Assembly (NCBI GenBank): GCA_035499355.1
Contig: DATJYZ010000104.1
Span: 1 to 12,497, forward strand
Length of the DNA: 12,497 nucleotides
Direction of reading: 5' to 3'
Source: JAEUPI01 sp035499355
Lineage (GTDB): Bacteria; Pseudomonadota; Gammaproteobacteria; Burkholderiales; Burkholderiaceae_C
In this document: piece after piece, positions 1 through 7,055 of the stretch
How positions within the stretch are numbered: the stretch's first letter is position 1
Layout: each line of letters begins with the position of its first letter
Notes under the pieces: model-generated
The model's input: only the letters and a program-made list of their open reading frames with translations
Told to the model about the DNA's origin: nothing
Databases searched by the model: none
Program-made: the position numbers and the translations under genes

Positions 1-46
1 CCCGCTTGAGCAGCGCGTTGCCGCCGAGCGCGACCACGATGCGCAT
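1..46 (-). CDS. arcC: Carbamate kinase, N-terminal fragment (cut by window edge)
   Basis: Only the first 15 codons are inside the window and they read MRIVVALGGNALLKR. This is the characteristic amino terminus of carbamate kinases, where the VALGGNAL stretch forms part of the nucleotide/phosphate-binding region of the amino-acid kinase fold. The enzyme transfers the phosphoryl group of carbamoyl phosphate to ADP, giving ATP, ammonia and CO2, and is the energy-yielding last step of the arginine deiminase pathway. The ATG lies one base after the TGA of arcB, so translation is almost certainly coupled. The gene order arcA-arcB-arcC supports the call. The rest of the gene lies outside the window, so its integrity cannot be judged. 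Confidence 0.9.
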   Translation of the reverse strand, partial: MRIVVALGGNALLKR

Positions 47-47
47 C

Positions 48-1052
48 TCAGTCTCCCAGCGTCGCGACGAGCAGCGCCTTGATCGTGTGCAGCCGGTTCT
101 CGGCCTGCTCGAACGCGATGTTGGCCTCGGACTCGAACACCTCGTCGGTGACCTCGAGGCCATCCTTGATGCCGTAGTTCTCGGCGATGTCCTTGCCCAT
201 CTTGGTTTCGGTGTCGTGGAACGCCGGCAGGCAGTGCATGAACTTGACCTGCGGGTTGCCGCTGGCCTTCATCAGCGCGGCGTTGACCTGGTACTTCATC
301 AGCAGCTCGATGCGCTCCTTCCAGACTTCCTTGGGCTCGCCCATCGACACCCAGACGTCGGTGTGGATGAAGTCGCAGTCCTTCACCGCGGCCTTGGGGT
401 CGTCGGTGATCGTGAGCTTGGCACCGTACCGGGCTTCGAGTTCGCGCGCGATCTTCACGTACTCGTCGGCCGGCCACAGCTTCTTCGGGCCGCACAGGCG
501 CACGTCCATGCCCATCATGCAGCCGACGATCATCAGCGAGTGGCCCATGTTGTTGCGGGTGTCGCCCATGAACGCGTACTTGATCTGGTGGATCGGCTTG
601 TCGCTGTGCTCGCGCATCGTCATCACGTCAGCCAGCATCTGCGTCGGGTGGTACTCGTCGGTCAGGCCGTTGAACACCGGCACGCCGGCGTACTTGGCCA
701 GCGTCTCGACGCCACCCTGGCTGGCGCCGCGGTACTCGATGGCGTCGAACATGCGGCCGAGCACGCGCGCGGTGTCCTTGAACGACTCCTTGTGGCCGAT
801 CTGCGAGCCGGCCGGGTCGAGGTAGGTGACGTTGGCGCCCTGGTCGTGGCAGGCGACCTCGAAGGCGCAGCGCGTGCGCGTCGAGGTCTTCTCGAAGATC
901 AGCACGATCTCCTTGTCGACCAGGTGGCGCTGCTCGGTGCGCGCGTACTTGGCGCGCTTCAGGTCGCGCGCCAGGTCGAGCAGGTAGCGGAACTCGCGCT
1001 GCGTGTAGTCCTGCACCGTGAGCAGCGAACGATTGCGAAGGTTGAAGGCCAT
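48..1052 (-). CDS. arcB: Ornithine carbamoyltransferase, catabolic
   Basis: The 334-residue product matches the usual length of ornithine carbamoyltransferases. In the arginine deiminase pathway the enzyme runs in the phosphorolytic direction: citrulline plus phosphate gives ornithine plus carbamoyl phosphate, in the cytoplasm. Visible motifs are the carbamoyl-phosphate loop STRTR (57-61), HPTQ (135-138), the ornithine-binding SMG motif (236-238) and the HCLP catalytic motif (273-276). The ATG at 1052 is preceded by an AAGGAA Shine-Dalgarno sequence 6 nt upstream (1059-1064). Sequence alone does not cleanly separate catabolic ArcB from biosynthetic ArgF. The position between arcA (44 bp upstream) and arcC (1 bp downstream) is what indicates the catabolic role. 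Confidence 0.96.
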   Translation of the reverse strand: MAFNLRNRSLLTVQDYTQREFRYLLDLARDLKRAKYARTEQRHLVDKEIVLIFEKTSTRTRCAFEVACHDQGANVTYLDPAGSQIGHKESFKDTARVLGRMFDAIEYRGASQGGVETLAKYAGVPVFNGLTDEYHPTQMLADVMTMREHSDKPIHQIKYAFMGDTRNNMGHSLMIVGCMMGMDVRLCGPKKLWPADEYVKIARELEARYGAKLTITDDPKAAVKDCDFIHTDVWVSMGEPKEVWKERIELLMKYQVNAALMKASGNPQVKFMHCLPAFHDTETKMGKDIAENYGIKDGLEVTDEVFESEANIAFEQAENRLHTIKALLVATLGD

Positions 1053-1096
1053 GACGACTTCCTTGATCGAATTGATCCGAAGATGAGTGGCGCTGC

Positions 1097-2317
1097 TCAG
1101 AACGCCGGCTCGCGCGAGATCGGGCAGGTCATGCAGTGGCCGCCGCCGCGGCCGCGACCGAGCTCGGCGCCGCGCACCGTGATGACCTCGACGCCGGCCT
1201 TTCGCAGCAGCGTGTTGGTGTAGGTGTTGCGGTCGTAGGCGACCACCACGCCGGGCTCAAGCGCGACGACGTTGTTGCCGTCGTCCCACTGTTCGCGCTG
1301 GGCCTGCCAGGCGTTGCCGCCGGTCTCGACGACGCGCAGCTCCTTTAGCCCGAGCGCATCGCGCACCACGTCGAACAGGTGGTCCTTCTCCGCGTGCACC
1401 TCGATGCCGCCCTTGCCGTCGGGCCGAGTGCTGTAGCAGCGCACCTGGTCGGACACCTCGCGGTAGGCGGTGACCAGGTCGCGGTCGCAGAAGCTGAACA
1501 CGGTGTCCAGGTGCATCGCGGCGCGGCTCTTGGGCATCAGGCAGCCGATCACGCGCGACGCCGCCTTCTGTTCGAACAGCTTACCGGCCACCTGGTACAC
1601 GGCCTGGCGCGTGGTGCGTTCGCCCATGCCGATCAGCACCACGCCCTTGCCGATCGGCATGACGTCGCCGCCCTCGAGCGAGGAGGCGCCGAACGACTGG
1701 TCGGCATCGCCCCACCAGATCGTGGTCTTGTCCTTGAAGCGCGGGTGGAACTTGTAGACCACGCGCTGCAGCAGGGTCTCTGGCTTGCGCGCCGGCCAGT
1801 ACATCGGGTTGACGGTGACGCCGCCGTAGATCCAGCAGCTCGGGTCGCGCTGGAACAGCGTGTTGGGCACCGGCGGCAGCAGGAATTCGGTGGGGCCGTA
1901 GGCCTCCTCGAGCATCGACGCCCATTCGCTCTTGGGCACGTCGAGCACCGCGATGCCGCCGATCAGGTGTTCCGCGAGCTTCGGCGCCGGCATCTCGTCG
2001 AGCCAGGCCCGCAGCGGCTTGACGCCGAGTCCGACGTCGTCGACCGTCAGGCGCCGATCGAGCACCCAGGCGCGCGCGGCCTTGTCCTGCAGCGTCTCGG
2101 CCAGCATCTCGTGCAGGTCGATCACCTCGGTGCCGCGTTCGCGCATCTTGAGCACGAAATCGTGGTGGTCGCGCTGCGCCTCGGGCACCCACAGCATGTC
2201 GTCGAACAGCAGGTCGGCGGCATTGCCCGGCGTCAGCCGCTGGTGCGCGAGGCCCGGGCGGCACACCATCACGGTGTGCAGTTTGCCGACTTCGCTGTGA
2301 ACTCCCGGTTTGTGCAT
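1097..2317 (-). CDS. arcA: Arginine deiminase
   Basis: The 406-residue protein hydrolyses L-arginine to citrulline and ammonia, the first step of the arginine deiminase pathway. The guanidine-modifying-enzyme catalytic set is complete: FQRDPS with Asp158, LEGGD with Glu215, HLDT with His269 and Asp271, and the nucleophile Cys395 in GGGHCMTCP near the C terminus. I recognise these as the counterparts of Asp166, Glu224, His278, Asp280 and Cys406 of the Pseudomonas enzyme. The ATG at 2317 was chosen because GGGAG (2324-2328) lies 6 nt upstream and because the protein then begins in family style (MHKPGVHSEVGKLHTVMVC). The frame stays open for 38 more codons upstream, but those overlap the end of the preceding gene and look non-coding. 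It follows the solute-binding protein gene by 58 bp and precedes arcB by 44 bp. Confidence 0.97.
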   Translation of the reverse strand: MHKPGVHSEVGKLHTVMVCRPGLAHQRLTPGNAADLLFDDMLWVPEAQRDHHDFVLKMRERGTEVIDLHEMLAETLQDKAARAWVLDRRLTVDDVGLGVKPLRAWLDEMPAPKLAEHLIGGIAVLDVPKSEWASMLEEAYGPTEFLLPPVPNTLFQRDPSCWIYGGVTVNPMYWPARKPETLLQRVVYKFHPRFKDKTTIWWGDADQSFGASSLEGGDVMPIGKGVVLIGMGERTTRQAVYQVAGKLFEQKAASRVIGCLMPKSRAAMHLDTVFSFCDRDLVTAYREVSDQVRCYSTRPDGKGGIEVHAEKDHLFDVVRDALGLKELRVVETGGNAWQAQREQWDDGNNVVALEPGVVVAYDRNTYTNTLLRKAGVEVITVRGAELGRGRGGGHCMTCPISREPAF

Positions 2318-2375
2318 GACTCGCTCCCGTGTCTCCGTCGTCAGGCCCGTCGATTGCGACTCGCCGCTGCCATGG

Positions 2376-3302
2376 TCAATCGGGCAACGCCACCAGCTGG
2401 AAGAAGTCGACGGCGTCGCTGCGCGGCGCACCGAAGTTCTTCGTGTAGATGCGAGCCAGCTCCGGCGTCCGGTACAGGCGGCTCAGAGCCCGATCGACAA
2501 CGAGCCGGAAGTCGTCGTCGTTGCGGCGCGTCGCCAGCGCAACGATATCGCGTCGAAACAGCACGTCAAGCACCACGATGTCCGACGCGCCGCCGCCAGC
2601 CACCGCGTCCAGCAGCATCGCGCGATCGTTGATGAACGCATCGGCACCGCGCGAGGCGAGCAGCTGCAACCCGGCCGCCGAGTCCTTGACCTGCACGACT
2701 TCGGCGACGATGCGTCGCTCCTTCAGGCGGCTGGCCAGAGCCTTCTCGATGACCGTGCCGCCGACCACCGCCAGCACGGCGCGCTGCGGCGCCTGATCCG
2801 AAGAACCCCGCCACGCCGGGCCCGATGGTTGACGGCCCGACAGCGCCTGCGCGATGCGCGCGGCGGTGTCGGTGCGGACCGCCGCGGTGGTGCCGCTGAG
2901 CATGATCGGAATCGAGAAATCCACCAGCGCGCGGCGCTCGAGCGTGGGCACCACGCCGCACAGCAGATCGGCCTTGCCTTGCTCGACGGCGCGAAACGCC
3001 TCGTCGCGCGACAGCGCCACGAACTCGACCGCCAGCGTCGCGAGCTTCAGCTCGCTCTTCACCGCATCGGCAACCTGAGCGCACAGCTCGATCGCGTAAC
3101 CCGAGGGCTTGCCCGACGCATCGGCGTAGGCGAACGGCCGCGCATCGCTGGCGTAGCCGAGCGTCAGCTTGCCGGTGTCCCTGACCTTGTCCAGCGTGCC
3201 GGCCGCCCACGTGGGAGTTGCCGTGCCCAGGCACATCAGCGAGCAGATCAGTGCGGCGCGCCAAGAGAGGCGGCGCGGCGCGTTCGACGTTGTGGTTTGC
3301 AT
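2376..3302 (-). CDS. Periplasmic amino-acid-type solute-binding protein (family 3)
   Basis: The 308-residue product starts with a Sec signal peptide: basic residues RR at 10-11, hydrophobic core about 16-27, and likely cleavage in TWAAG around residues 33-34. The mature part has the layout of bacterial solute-binding protein family 3. ARPFAYADASGKPSGYAIEL (54-73) is the first-lobe ligand loop. GKADLLCG (109-116) is followed by the TLERR...VDFS block (120-130), where the family's carboxylate-binding Arg sits (probably Arg123). GADAFINDRAML (219-230) is in the second lobe. ATG 3302 is supported by AAAGGAA 7 nt upstream; a longer reading from 3335 overlaps the antiporter gene's end. The family feeds polar amino-acid ABC transporters, but no permease or ATPase gene is beside it. 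The ligand is unknown; arginine, ornithine or lysine would fit the operon. It could also act as a sensor or partner to a remote transporter. Confidence 0.88.
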   Translation of the reverse strand: MQTTTSNAPRRLSWRAALICSLMCLGTATPTWAAGTLDKVRDTGKLTLGYASDARPFAYADASGKPSGYAIELCAQVADAVKSELKLATLAVEFVALSRDEAFRAVEQGKADLLCGVVPTLERRALVDFSIPIMLSGTTAAVRTDTAARIAQALSGRQPSGPAWRGSSDQAPQRAVLAVVGGTVIEKALASRLKERRIVAEVVQVKDSAAGLQLLASRGADAFINDRAMLLDAVAGGGASDIVVLDVLFRRDIVALATRRNDDDFRLVVDRALSRLYRTPELARIYTKNFGAPRSDAVDFFQLVALPD

Positions 3303-3324
3303 GGTGATTCCTTTCGCAGCGGCT

Positions 3325-4653
3325 TCAGGACGCACGGGCCACTGCCGGCGCGGCGGTGAAGCGCGGCGCCAGGAAGCCGTAGACCAGATAGCCGATGGCC
3401 ATGACGAGCATGCCGCCCATCACGGCATCCTTGCCCGAGGCCCACAGCGCGTACACCGAGTACAGGATCGCCACCACCGCGACGAAGACGTTGATGCGCC
3501 ACGTTCGCTGGTCGACCTTGGCGTCGCGCATCATCACGAACAGGGCCGACAGCGCGATGATGTAGGGCAGCACGTTGGTCACCACGGCCAGATTCACCAG
3601 CGCGGAGAACTGCTCGCTCAGGTTGGGCGAGATCGTCGACAGCGCCATCACCGACTGCAAGATACCCATGATCACCATGCCGGCGATCGGCGCGCCCATC
3701 GAGTTGGCCTTGCCGAAGATGGCGGGGAACATCTTGGTGTCGGCAGCATCCTTGGCGGTCGTGGCCAGCGTGAACTGCCAGCCGAGCAGCGAGCCGACGC
3801 AGGCCATCACGGCCAACGCCATCACGATCGAGCCGATGGTCGGATTGAACATCTTGGCGTAGGCCAGGCCGAACGGGCCGGTCGATTCGGCCAGCTCGGC
3901 GTTGGGCACGATGCCCTGGATCACCGCGGTCGACAGGATGTAGACCGCGGCGGCGCCGAGCGTGCCGAACATGCACGCCAGCGGCACGTCGCGCTTGGGG
4001 TTCTCCACCGCCGAGGCGTTCTGCGATGCCGACTCCATGCCCAGGAAGGCCCACAGCGTGAGCGAGATGCTCGAGCCCATGCCCTCGCCCAGGCTGATGC
4101 CCTTGGGGTTCCACGCCGCCGCGAAGACATCGCTCTTGAACCAGATCCAGCCGGCGATCGAGATGAAGCCCACCGGCAGGATCACGCCCCACACGGTGAC
4201 TGCGCCGATCTTGCCGGTGAGGCTCGGGCCGCCGAAATTGGCCACCGTGGTGATCCACAGCAGCGCGATCACGCCGGCGCAGGTGGCCGCCGGCGAGGCG
4301 GTGAGCGCCGGGAAGAACGCCGCCAGGTAGCCGAGCGCCGAACTCGCCACCGCCACGTTGGCGATCGCCAGCGACAGGAAGTACAGGAAGAAGACCTGGA
4401 AGTAGCCGTCCTTGCCATAGGCGTCTTCGGCGTACGCGGCCAGGCCGCCGGTGCGTTGGTTGAAGATGCCGGCCTGCGCGAAGCCGTAGGCGATGGCCAG
4501 CGAGCCGAGCGCGGTGACGAGCCACGACAGCAGCGAGATCGCGCCGACCTTGGCCATGTTCGACGGCAGCATGATGATGCCCGAGCCCATCATGTTCACC
4601 GTGACGATGAACGTCAGCTGCGCGACGTTCATCTTCTTTTGCTGTTCGGCCAT
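3325..4653 (-). CDS. potE: PotE-like putrescine/ornithine antiporter (APC family)
   Basis: The 442-residue, strongly hydrophobic protein has the length and pattern of a 12-helix APC-superfamily carrier in the inner membrane. It resembles E. coli PotE (439 aa) along its whole length: GSGIIMLP (23-30), TVANFGG (136-142), WAFLGMES (201-208), VENPKRDVP (216-224), GSLLGWQFT (287-295) and LVNLAVVTN (352-360). PotE exports putrescine in exchange for ornithine and can also take up putrescine with protons. Functionally important PotE residues appear kept as Glu76 (Glu77 in PotE), Trp201, Glu207, Trp292, Lys301 and Tyr425. Three others differ: Ala61 for Cys62, Met308 for Tyr308 and Thr433 for Glu433. 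ATG 4653 has AAGGAG 6 nt upstream, overlapping the stop codon of the ornithine decarboxylase gene, which implies coupled synthesis of enzyme and carrier. Another diamine/amino-acid exchange (for example arginine or lysine/cadaverine) is possible. Confidence 0.93.
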   Translation of the reverse strand: MAEQQKKMNVAQLTFIVTVNMMGSGIIMLPSNMAKVGAISLLSWLVTALGSLAIAYGFAQAGIFNQRTGGLAAYAEDAYGKDGYFQVFFLYFLSLAIANVAVASSALGYLAAFFPALTASPAATCAGVIALLWITTVANFGGPSLTGKIGAVTVWGVILPVGFISIAGWIWFKSDVFAAAWNPKGISLGEGMGSSISLTLWAFLGMESASQNASAVENPKRDVPLACMFGTLGAAAVYILSTAVIQGIVPNAELAESTGPFGLAYAKMFNPTIGSIVMALAVMACVGSLLGWQFTLATTAKDAADTKMFPAIFGKANSMGAPIAGMVIMGILQSVMALSTISPNLSEQFSALVNLAVVTNVLPYIIALSALFVMMRDAKVDQRTWRINVFVAVVAILYSVYALWASGKDAVMGGMLVMAIGYLVYGFLAPRFTAAPAVARAS

Positions 4654-4659
4654 GAGGCG

Positions 4660-4665
4660 CTCCTT
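4660..4665 (-). promoter_or_regulatory. Ribosome binding site for potE overlapping the speF stop
   Basis: AAGGAG lies 6 nt before the antiporter ATG and shares two bases with the TAA stop of the ornithine decarboxylase gene (4666-4664). The overlap implies translational coupling between the decarboxylase and its diamine exporter and fixes the antiporter start at 4653 rather than the longer open frame. Confidence 0.8.
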
Positions 4666-7051
4666 ATCGTTGATGGGCTGCTTCGCGCACCACGTAGGTG
4701 TGGAACTTGATGCGACCGTCCACCCTCTCCTGGTACACACCCTGCACTTCGTAGTTGAAGCCGGGAAAGCGGTTGAACGACTCCTCGAATGCCTTGAAAT
4801 AGTCGAGCATCGGCTGCGCGCGTGCGTCCCAGCGCTCGCCGGGCACGATGACGCCGATGCCCGGCGGGTAGATCAGCGCCAGCGTCGCCGCAACGCGGCC
4901 CCTCACCTCATCGAGCGGCAGGTAGTCGACGTCGTTGCCGACCAGTGCGCGGTAGGCGTCCTGCGGCGACATCGCAAGCTCCGGGAAGCTCGACGCGCGG
5001 AAGCACTTCTTCTGCAGTTCCTTGATGTCGCAGCCCTTGTAGAAGGCGTGCATCTCGGTGCAGACCTTGCGGATGGTGTAGCCGGCGTAGCGCTCGCTGT
5101 TGGCGGCGTACAGCGAAGGCAGCACCTCGGCCAGCGGGGCGTCGGCGTCCCACAGGTTCTTGAACTTGACCAGCTTGGCGATCAGGCTGTTGAGCTTGCT
5201 TTCGTCCTCCGCCGGGGTCATCAGGAAGAGGATGCTGTTGAGATCGCACTTCTCGGGCACCACGCGCTGCTCGCGCAGGTAGTTGGCCACCACGGTCGCA
5301 GGCACGCCCCAGTCGAGGTAATAGCCGGTCTTGCGGTCGATGCCCGGGGTCAGCAGCATCAGCTTGTTAGGGTCGACCATCGCGTACTCGGGCGCGTAGC
5401 CGGCGTAGCCGTGCCAGGTCGACTCCGGATGGAAGTTCCAGCACTGCTGCTCGCGCTTGATCAGCTCGGTGGGCAGGCTCTCCCACGGCACGTCGATCGC
5501 GTCGGGGCCGAACGACGAGCGGCGCACCGTCACGCGGTCGGGCACGAAGGGGTCGAAGAACCACTGCTCCTGCGTGTCGCGCGCGGTGCGTGCGTAGTGC
5601 TGGCCGAACTCGCGCAGCTTCTTGCGCGTCTCGATGCCGAGCGCGATGCAGCGGTCCCACAGCATCTCGCCGGCCTTGCCTTCGTGGATCTTGGCGTTGA
5701 CGTCGAGCGACGCGAACAGCGGGTAGAACGGCGAGGTCGACGCATGTTGCAGGAACGATTCGTTGAAACGCTTGTGGTCGATGTGGCGCTTCTGCCCCTG
5801 CAGGTGGTCGTCGCGCTTGTGGATCTGGCTGGCCTGCGAGAAGCCGGCGCCCTGCTTGTGCACCGACTGCGTCGAGAACAGGCCGCACGTCTCGGGCTTG
5901 AGGTCTTTCAGCCGCATCGGGCTGTGGCCTTCGAACAGCGGGTGGAAGGCGTTGTAGCCGATCCACGCTTCGTCCCACAGCACGTAGTCGCACAGGTGGC
6001 CGATCTTCTCGAGCACCTTGCGCACGTTGTAGACCGTGCCGTCGTAGGTGCACAACTGGATGCACGCCAAGCGGAACGGCCGCGGCGCATCGGCCAGCTT
6101 CTTGTCGGTGACCAGCGGGTTGCGGCGGATCTGCTCGCGCAGGTTGATCTCGTCCCACGCCTCCCAATCGACCGCACCGATCATGCCGAACGGGTTGCGC
6201 GCCGTCGGCAGAAAGATGGGTGTGGCGCCGGCCTGCACCAGTGCGCCCTGGTGCAGCGACTTGTGGTTGTTGCGGTCGAACAGCACCAGGTCGCCGCGGC
6301 GCAGCACCGCGCCGGTGACCACCTTGTTCGACGAGCTGGTGCCGTTTAGCACGAAGTACGTGCGGTCGGCGCCGAACACCTGCGCCGCGTGGGCCTGCGC
6401 CTCTTCGGCGGCGCCCTCGTGGATCAGCAGGTCGCCGAGCTCGACATCGGCGTTGCACAGGTCGTTGCGGAAGATCGCTTCGCCGAAGTGCTTGAAGAAC
6501 AGCTGCCCCGGTGGCGACTTGCGATAGAACTGCCCGCCCTGGTGGCCCGGGCAATCGAACGCGATGGTGGCCTTGCCGTCGTAGGCCATCAGCTTGCCGA
6601 AGAACGGTGGCAGCAGGCTCATGCCGTAGCGCACCGCACTGGCCACCACCTGCTTGGCGTAGAACTGCGGCGACTGCTGGCCGAGGTAGATGTAGCCTTC
6701 GACCTCGCCGAGCCCACCCACCACCGGCAGGTCGGTGAGGCGGTGCGAATCGGCCAGCGCCCACAGCGGCGTGCGAAAGCCGATGCCGCGCAGCTGGCGA
6801 AGAACCGCCTTGGCCTGCTCGAGGTGCGCGCCGTCGGTCAGGACGACGTAGGCGCCGACCGATGCGTCCTCGGTGAGGTCACGCTCGAAGACGCCGCTGA
6901 CCTCGACCTCGTAGCCCTCGGCTGCGATCTGCGCCACCAGCTCCTTGGTTTGTGCGTTGGCGGGGTCGACGAGCGCCACGACCTTGAGCAACTTGCCGAA
7001 GGGGATCGGGACCACCGGCGGCTTGATCTCGTAGTTGGAGTAGCGGTTCAA
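4664..7051 (-). CDS. speF: Ornithine decarboxylase, inducible fold-type I PLP enzyme
   Basis: The 795-residue protein is a bacterial Orn/Lys/Arg decarboxylase: N-terminal wing (receiver-like) domain about 20-130, PLP-binding aminotransferase-fold core about 150-520, C-terminal domain to the end. The PLP lysine is Lys399 in TQSVHKQGAGFSQASQIHK (394-412), a sequence typical of ornithine rather than lysine or arginine decarboxylases. Other PLP-site motifs are GTSSSNK (237-243), HKS (263-265) and DEAW (360-363). VPEKCDLNSILFLMTPAED (598-616) is also characteristic of SpeC/SpeF. It converts ornithine to putrescine and CO2, consuming a proton. At 795 residues it is longer than the E. coli enzymes (about 711-732). 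The start is TTG at 7051, with AAGGAG (7059-7064) 7 nt upstream; the next in-frame Met is residue 144, inside the conserved core. The antiporter gene follows after 10 bp, as in the classic speF-potE pair. SpeC versus SpeF cannot be decided; context favours the inducible form. Confidence 0.94.
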   Translation of the reverse strand: MNRYSNYEIKPPVVPIPFGKLLKVVALVDPANAQTKELVAQIAAEGYEVEVSGVFERDLTEDASVGAYVVLTDGAHLEQAKAVLRQLRGIGFRTPLWALADSHRLTDLPVVGGLGEVEGYIYLGQQSPQFYAKQVVASAVRYGMSLLPPFFGKLMAYDGKATIAFDCPGHQGGQFYRKSPPGQLFFKHFGEAIFRNDLCNADVELGDLLIHEGAAEEAQAHAAQVFGADRTYFVLNGTSSSNKVVTGAVLRRGDLVLFDRNNHKSLHQGALVQAGATPIFLPTARNPFGMIGAVDWEAWDEINLREQIRRNPLVTDKKLADAPRPFRLACIQLCTYDGTVYNVRKVLEKIGHLCDYVLWDEAWIGYNAFHPLFEGHSPMRLKDLKPETCGLFSTQSVHKQGAGFSQASQIHKRDDHLQGQKRHIDHKRFNESFLQHASTSPFYPLFASLDVNAKIHEGKAGEMLWDRCIALGIETRKKLREFGQHYARTARDTQEQWFFDPFVPDRVTVRRSSFGPDAIDVPWESLPTELIKREQQCWNFHPESTWHGYAGYAPEYAMVDPNKLMLLTPGIDRKTGYYLDWGVPATVVANYLREQRVVPEKCDLNSILFLMTPAEDESKLNSLIAKLVKFKNLWDADAPLAEVLPSLYAANSERYAGYTIRKVCTEMHAFYKGCDIKELQKKCFRASSFPELAMSPQDAYRALVGNDVDYLPLDEVRGRVAATLALIYPPGIGVIVPGERWDARAQPMLDYFKAFEESFNRFPGFNYEVQGVYQERVDGRIKFHTYVVREAAHQR

Positions 7052-7055
7052 GAGC

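Noticed and set aside
1063..1076. TTGAT-N4-TTGAT between arcA and arcB, at first sight a second FNR/ANR box.
   Set aside because: The two half-sites are direct rather than inverted repeats, so the second matches ATCAA at only 2 of 5 positions. The gap is only 44 bp inside an evident operon.
2318..2375. The 58-bp gap between the solute-binding protein gene and arcA as a terminator or second promoter.
   Set aside because: I found only a 4-bp stem (GTCG/CGAC) without a U-run, and no convincing -10/-35 pair or FNR half-site; a weak internal promoter cannot be excluded.
2318..2431. A 38-codon N-terminal extension of arginine deiminase.
   Set aside because: It overlaps the end of the solute-binding protein gene, has no family resemblance, and the ATG at 2317 has a good ribosome site.
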